Source of the DNA: Nipponacmea schrenckii
Taxonomy: Eukaryota > Mollusca > Gastropoda > Lottiidae
DNA length: 64,000 nucleotides
Direction: 5' to 3'
Assembly (NCBI GenBank): GCA_030562195.1
Contig: CM060202.1
Coordinates: forward strand, 19,020,317 to 19,084,316
The translations under genes were made by a program, and so were the position numbers. The notes under the pieces were generated by a model. That model saw only the letters and a list, made by a program, of their open reading frames with translations, was not told the DNA's origin and made no database searches. Shown piece after piece: positions 57,803 through 64,000 of the stretch. The first letter of the stretch is position 1, and each line of letters starts with the position of its first letter.

Positions 57803-58690
57803 TTTCAATGTAAAGAAAGTGTTTTATATAACCTCAAATTCTATTGATTGAAAGAATGACTTTACGTCCTAATTCCACCAAGTAGCGCCATGGTTGCACC
57901 TTTCAACGTCATAATAGAACAATACCGACACATTAAAATTGATGTAGCTCTAACAAAAGGATCCTGTTTACCGAAGATAGAGAGTTATTTCAATTAGGAA
58001 ACTGAAAAAGTTTGTAACTTTATGTCTGTTGAGTTTAAAGTTGATAAGAAACAACCTCTTGCAGTTTTCTAGTCAATTTCGGAAGAATTGTCAGGCAAAT
58101 TAGATTCTTAATATGGGAAAAACAGGGTTTCCTTAAAATCTAAATTTTAATAACCCTTTATCTTCCGTAGACAGGATCCTTTTTTATAGGGCTACTTCAA
58201 TTTTAAAGTGGTCTCTGCATCATGACATAAAAGATTAGTTGGGCCGAAGCCAAGGCAATAAGGAAGAAGTCAGATAAATTTCTTCAAAAAAATACATGAG
58301 AGCTAGTTCCTTTATTTTTCCAATTTTAATTTATATGACACAAAGGGGTGTAACTCGTAACAACAAACTTAGTAAAATCAGTGACTAGTAGACCAGTAAG
58401 CAAGACTATGTCCCTGGCATATTTCAATTTAGGCCGTGAGAAGGGAGGTCCTGGGCAATATTCAAAAGGATTGATTGAAGTCAATGTTCCCCTATTGCCA
58501 TAACGGAAAAAATAAATAAATGCTTTATTTCTAAAAGGGAGACCACTACTTTAAAAATAATTATAAAAAAGTGAATCAAAAGTTAAGTCCCTGGGTAACA
58601 TTCAATACGGTACATGTACCCTTAGTTAAGGAAACACTTATCGTTTGATAGATTCTTTACACGATGGTCGACATTACCACCACTAGCGCC
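57803..58690. other. Intergenic between B and C, with an inverted-repeat element
   Basis: At 57955-58180, AAAAGGATCCTGTTTACCGAAGATAGAGAGTTATT is mirrored by AATAACCCTTTATCTTCCGTAGACAGGATCCTTTT, so a short foldback element of about 225 bp is likely. Just downstream of C (58620-58690), the 3' flank resembles that of D. No gene. Confidence 0.6.
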
Positions 58691-60256
58691 TTATGCGGTA
58701 TCAGATATTATTTTTCTTTGAAAAAAAATAATGAACTTCAGTTTGGCTTTGGCGAATCCCAAATGTTGTTGGGGAGTTTTTAATATACAGGCCAGTTCCC
58801 AACCATTACTCGCCATTTCATTTATCTTTTTTTCGCAGTCAAAATTACCGTGCATTGCGTTACCGGATCCACCTTTTATGGTTACGTAATGCTCCATAAA
58901 GATTCCCTGGTAAACAGGCGTGTTATCATGTAGTCTGGACATCGGCTTCTCAAAAATCCAGGTTGCATTTATGAAGAAAGTGGCAGAAAAGGCTTTCCCA
59001 GCTACCATACTATGATCAACAAATATTTCAACAAGTCGCCATCCCTGAGATAAAAACTCGCCTAAATGAGCTTCCCAATCACAATCTGCAATAATTTCAC
59101 TACCATACCTGCTACAAGTCTTTATTGGTATGGTGGTCATCTGGTAGGTGTAGATTTCTGGATTGGGGTGAGTTGGCATATCAAAAAATATATCCACACC
59201 GACAGCTGAAATTAAAAACCTTAAATTTAAGATGCTCTACTAGTCTTTCCCTACTCGTTCTTCGGACGTGATACATATTAGAGCCCCTCTATGATTTTAA
59301 ATAGTCGTTTGTATTCATTTACATTTTTTATGTTTGGATATTTTTTATAAAGACATCCTGATACGTCAATGCCTAAATAGTCAACTTGCTGACTCTCCTC
59401 CAGCCACATCTGTCCAAACAGCTATCAGAGGCTGAGAATAGAGTCAGCAACTTTCGGACAATGCCTAAAGTGCATCTTGTCCCGATATTCATACTGTTCG
59501 TTTGCGTCTTCAAAATAGGAAGATAAACTGTGATTATGTCTTTCTTTTCATTTATTCCCGTAACTTTCATCCCTAAACAAGCTGTGGTCAATCTGTACAA
59601 CTCAATTTTATTGTACCGTCCTATTTGATGGTCAGATTGGCACTCAATTTTCAAATTAGACGCAGATTGGAACTTACTATTTTGAATTTAAAAGCAGTTG
59701 TCAACAGAAACACGTAAAACTTACTTGGTTTTTGTCCAGAAAGTGTAGCAAAGAATCCTTTAGACACTAGCTGCCCTGTTTCTTCTATACTGATCAATCT
59801 TCCACCCACTTTACTGTGTCCTCTCATTGTTTTTATCAAGTGTGATGTATCAGTTCTTATACTTGGTTTAAAAAAACTATGGTCGTAAGCCTTTTTTTCT
59901 TCTATGGCCGATTTCTCAATCTCTAATCGCCAGCCCTCATTTGGCTGAGAGTATCGATAGAAGATGGCCTGGTATGGTATCTTTATGGTGGAAGAAAACA
60001 TTCCTTCTCGTCTGATCATTGGTGTCTTATAGAAAGACATGAGACGAAAGTTTTCATTATAAGGCTCTGTTAACATTGGGTATACTGAATCAATATTACT
60101 AGAGATGATTTCTTTACCAGCCTTGCCCAGAGTGTATTTATTAGTATTAGCAATTTCTGCATTGATGTATCGATATTCTGGAGACGGTCCTGGATATGGT
60201 GGTTCCTCAGGTACGTTTTCACCATGGATAACATACTTACTCTTTGAATTTCCCAT
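58691..60256 (-). CDS. Raftlin-like protein C
   Basis: Two exons: 60256-59725 and 59205-58691; 348 codons. Starts MGNSKSKY: Gly2 with Ser/Lys residues suits N-myristoylation plus a basic patch (as in Src), but Cys3 is absent, unlike A and B. First half: PSPEYRYINAEIANTNKYTLG, NIDSVYPMLTEPYNENFRLMSFYKTP, KIPYQAIFYRY, DTSHLIKTMRGHSKVGGRLISIEETG. Second half: VGVDIFFDMPTHPNPEIYTYQ, ADCDWEAHLGEFLSQGWRLVEIF, TWIFEKPMSRLHD, SNGWELACILKTP and FIIFFQRK. Close paralog of D over the whole coding sequence and in the region around the start codon. Confidence 0.85.
59380..59462. mobile_element. Foldback element in raftlin-like gene C intron
   Basis: CAACTTGCTGACTCT...CAGCTATCAGAGGCTGAGAATAGAGTCAGCAACTTTCGGAC matches the family at 18002-18125. 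A shortened palindrome. Confidence 0.55.
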
Positions 60257-62092
60257 ATCTGAATATTCCTCTAAATATTTTCAACACCAAATCAACTCTC
60301 AACTGGACGGCAGTGCAGACATCTAAATGGTAACATAAAGTCAAGTAAGTGTTTCCTTACGCCTATGCTCAATGTTTAGTCCTATACTGGCCTTAAATTA
60401 AACATTGCATCATAGATGATGAAAAGAGAACCTTTTTCGAAAAGGAAACTTAACCAGGCAGGGTACTTTAGCAGCTGTTTTAGCGGCGAGTGTTATCCAC
60501 GTCGATAGGCCTAGGCTCTAAATCCTGACCTTTTTTATTATAAAAACGCTTTTTAGATTTTTATTCTGTTATTTTAATCACTATTTGAATAACAGACTCA
60601 AAATAGTGATGATATTCTTATAAAAACTTTGCGTTGCTAAATATATTTACATCAGCACCTATTATTTTACACAGGACGATTTTCTGACAAAAATTTTGGA
60701 CTCTCACAAAATAGCCTATATAGGAGTAAATCAGTAAAAGCCTTATTGGTCCCAAGAATAACAGTGATTGGTCGTTTGGAAACGTTCGTGGATATATTGA
60801 TCAATCTATATCAAAGCATGATCAAACAAATAGCCTTCGATTTATACTTCAGAAATGATTGACATAAATTTTATTGTAAGACTTACAGTTAAAACTTTCC
60901 AGTTACATTCCAAGGGAAGTTACTCCATTTATAGTCTTGTTTATCAGGGCTCAGACAACGAAAACATTGTATAGGCTAAAGCCCGTGCTTTTTTTAGAAA
61001 TCCTCTTTCTCCCTCCCTTTCGGTTTCTGCATGCCCATTTGTGACAAATTTTTGGTCTATTTTTTGAATTAAATGTCTGTAATTTCTTTCAGATTGTGCG
61101 ATATGATGAGAGATTGGATAGGCGGAAGGTTATTTCTTAAAACAAGTATTCGACAAGTGACATATCGGAAAGTTTTCAATGAGAGTTTATAAAGGTTGAA
61201 TTTTGTGATTTAAAATTCTTTTTATTTAAGACTCTTGATATTCTGGTTTCCACGATGAAGGAGTTTATATTCCTTCCACCCTACCAATAAGAAAAATATT
61301 TGAGATAGTGATGCTGTATAATGCCATTTATGTGTTTTTGATACACACTTGGTCAATTTAGCGACCAATGAGCTAGACTGTTTATTTGGAGGAAGAGTAT
61401 AACATGCTAACATGTTCGGTACTCAGAAACCATACACAGTACAATAGCGGGTTAAATGAATTTTAATTAATATTATTCATATAATAAGAGAATAAAAGTG
61501 AAAAATGAAATATATCATAAAACATGAATAAAAAACAATAAAACAAAATTTTGATCACGAATACGTAGACCTTTAAAAAGAAACATAATTGGCAAGATGA
61601 AAATATATGGTTTGCCGTATACATGTCTTGTTGTTCAAGAATAGTATACCATTTGTTAGCATAGTATACCTTGTTTCAGTGAACTTTAAATATGCTCCCT
61701 TCAACAAGAAACGATATTAGGTTGGGATTAGACATTCTTTTGAAGTTGTGGTTGCATAAGACACACCATTTTGTTATTGAAGACGATTTGGAAATTATGA
61801 AGATAATATGTAACATATCGTCTAGAATTACAAGTTTCTGATTTTGAAACGACACGTTCCAGTTGTTAAAAAGGATGATAGACGTAGACCACTACCGTAA
61901 AAACAATAATATTAGTAGATTAGGATTCTAACAGACCCCAGAACCCAAAACCACTACAAATCAAATCACATATTGTAGAGTCAATATAGATTAATGAGCA
62001 AAAGGTCCCTGAATAAAATTCCATAAGGAACCTTTAATTAAAAAATAAGGAGATTCTTTGAAAGATGGTCGACCATATCCACCACCAGCAAC
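60257..62092. other. Intergenic between C and D
   Basis: About 1.8 kb of AT-rich sequence. The first 60 bp beside gene C (its 5' UTR) closely resemble the same region of D at 63468-63540. A short open frame at 61222-61413 has no recognisable domain. Nothing else seen. Confidence 0.5.
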
Positions 62093-63467
62093 TTATGGTG
62101 TTTCAGATATTATTTTTCTTTGAAAGAAAATTATGAACTTCAATTTGGCTTTGGCGAAACCAGAAATACGTTGTTCGGGGGTTCTCAAAATACACGCCAG
62201 TTCCCAACCATTATTCGCCATTTCATTTATCTTTTGTTCCCAGTCAAACTCACCCTTAATTTTTCCACCAAATCCACCTTTTATGGTTACGAAATGCTCT
62301 ATAAATGTTCCCTGGTAAACAGGCGTGGGATCATTAACTCTGGACATCGGCTTCTCAAAAATCCAGGTGGCATTAAAGGAGACAGTGGCAGAAAAAGCTT
62401 TCCCAGCCATCATACTATTATCAACAAATATTTCAACAAGTCGATATCCTTGAGATAAAAATTGGCCTAAATGAGTGGCCCAATCACAATCTGCAATAAT
62501 TTCCCCGCCGAATTTGCCGCGTGCCATAATTGGTATGGTGGTCATCTGGTAGGTGTAGATTTCTGGATTGGGATGAGTTGGCATATCAAAAAATATATCC
62601 ACACCGACAGCTGAAACAAAAATACACTTTACTTACACTTACCCGACGTATCGGTCCCTACCCGTTCCTCTGTAATGATATACACCGAGCAAGACATAAA
62701 CTCCCACCTTTTGCGCCGACCATTGTTAGATAGCTCGTTTTTGAAATTTTGCACCATGACAGAAGTCAATAACTATTCAGAACTTAACCATTACTGAGTC
62801 TATAAGGCTTTACCGAATACCATGTCCCTTTGCCCATCGTTCCACCTCAAATACGAAGTTGTTCCCATAAATTTTGCGGGATTAATTTACTAGCAAGTCT
62901 TACAAACTTACTTGGTATGTGTCCAGAGATTCCAGCTGAAAAGCCTTTACCAATTTGCTGGCCCGTTTCCTCCAAACAGATCAACCTTCCACCCTGTTGA
63001 CTGTGTCTTGCAATTGCTTGTATCAAATGTGATGAGTCAGTTGCTATACCAGAGCCTTCTGGATTAAAGAAATTGTGGTTGTAAACGGCTCTTCCTTCTA
63101 TAGCCGATTTCTCAATCTCTAATCGCCAGCCCTCGTTTGGCTGAGGGTATCGATAGAAGATGGCCTGGTATGGTATCTTTATGGTGGAAGAAAACATTCC
63201 TTCTCGTCTGATCATTGGTGTCTTATAGAAAGACATAAGACGAAAGTTTTCATTATAAGGTCCTGCTAACATTGGATATACTGAATCAATATTACTAGAG
63301 ATAATTTCTTTACCAGCACCACCCAGAGTGTATTTACCAGTATTAGCAATTTCTGTATTGATGTATCGGTATTCTGGAGACGGTCCTGGGTATGGTGGTT
63401 CCTCACGTAATATCTGTGAAGGGCCAGGGTTTCCATCCTGGATATCCTTGCTCTTTGAATTTCCCAT
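62093..63467 (-). CDS. Raftlin-like protein D
   Basis: Two exons: 63467-62912 and 62610-62093; 357 codons. Starts MGNSKSKD, then a short Gly/Pro-rich insert relative to C. First half: PSPEYRYINTEIANTGKYTLG, SVYPMLAGPYNENFRLMSF, IPYQAIFYRYPQPNEGWRLEI, DSSHLIQAIARHSQQGGRLICLEETG. Second half nearly the same as C (VGVDIFFDMPTHPNPEIYTY; ATHLGQFLSQGYRLVEIF; WIFEKPMSRVND; GWELACILRTP). Intron position and phase equal C. Identity with C extends to the 5' UTR and 3' flank, so duplication is recent; the two proteins differ mostly in short charged loops. Predicted to be a myristoylated peripheral membrane protein. Confidence 0.85.
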
Positions 63468-64000
63468 ATCTGAATATTCCTCTTAATAATTTCAACACCA
63501 GATCAGTTCTCAACTACACGACTGTGTAGATACTAAAAGGTAAAATCAAATCAATAATTACTACGCAATATTTAATGAACAAGTGGTAAACGTTCCGCAT
63601 CATCAAGTTCATTAGTTTGTTAGGCTGAACTCGTCGTATAATACACTCTTATTATCTATATCAGGCGCCTCGAGTAAATGTCATTTGACATATAATGCGC
63701 TTTATAAATATTGTATTTATTATCAAAACTTCATCTTCGGTGGCATTCCGAAGACTGTCATTATATCCAGTGCGATCTCCTAGTCTATCTCTTTTCAACC
63801 CGTGCAGAGGTTGACAGCATGTCGGTAGCCAAACTGATTAATACTAAGGGGGGGGGGGGGTATATATCTGCAGAGACAATGGGGTATATGTTGCAGCAAT
63901 GAAATAAGCCGGTTGTCTCTATTTCAGCCTCTGATACCTATTTAATTTAATTTAGTCCGACAACTATCCAAAATAAAATACCTCTTAGAGTAAAAAAAAA
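63468..64000. other. 5' flank of raftlin-like gene D and window edge
   Basis: Contains the 5' UTR shared with C, a run of G residues at about 63849-63860 and a partial foldback-family element at 63905-63962 (CCTCTGATACC ... TAGTCCGAC). No gene seen before the window ends. Confidence 0.5.

Overview
The window is animal nuclear DNA: AT-rich, intron-rich (about 40-1700 bp per intron, one near 3.8 kb), with GT-AG splicing, many intronic minisatellites, tRNA-derived SINEs, short inverted-repeat (MITE-like) elements and a Penelope-like retroelement fragment. Gene content and style (tandem GH13 maltases, a stanniocalcin-like secreted protein, invertebrate raftlin-like genes, a CCCTAA telomere-type tract) fit a marine lophotrochozoan, most likely a mollusc. 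The species cannot be named from the sequence. No bacterial or viral gene set is present. Exon models were built by hand from reading frame, splice signals, intron phase and remembered family motifs; in every model below the exon sum is a multiple of three.

Left part, plus strand: 1.28-8.31 kb is a LONRF-type gene (TPR, two RING fingers, LON substrate-binding domain; 11 exons, 734 aa). Then come 2.7 kb of intergenic DNA with an interstitial telomeric tract and a roughly 50-bp satellite. 11.0-16.4 kb and 17.5-25.65 kb hold two tandem secreted GH13 maltase/alpha-glucosidase genes (582 and about 578 aa). They are near-identical in some exons and diverged in others, which suggests gene conversion. 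The second has lost (or the first gained) two introns, carries a decayed extra copy of one exon, and hosts a Penelope-like fragment in its first intron. Tail-to-tail with it on the minus strand (28.15-25.87 kb) is a four-exon secreted, cysteine-rich, stanniocalcin-like protein with internal repeats.

Middle: 28.2-32.1 kb is gene-poor, with two long minisatellites. The minus-strand SLC30A9 (ZnT9) gene runs from 45.5 to 32.1 kb in 17 exons (579 aa). Its introns hold two large minisatellites and several SINEs and MITEs. Divergent from it, about 1.6 kb away, is MMAA (47.1-51.8 kb, plus strand, 6 exons, 407 aa). Both products are mitochondrial in other animals. An AT-rich minisatellite in MMAA intron 3 runs right up to the next splice acceptor, and the predicted junction removes two residues of a highly conserved GTPase motif.

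Right part, minus strand: 52.5-63.5 kb is a tandem array of four raftlin-like genes (A-D). Each has an N-myristoylation signal, an N-terminal raftlin-type half and a C-terminal half beginning MDIFF/MDMIF-like. C and D are recent duplicates, including flanks. Gene A has one extra intron.

The most unusual signals are the raftlin-like array, the possible MMAA splice-site shift, and a scattered family of hairpins with hammerhead-ribozyme-like cores linked to the Penelope-like element.
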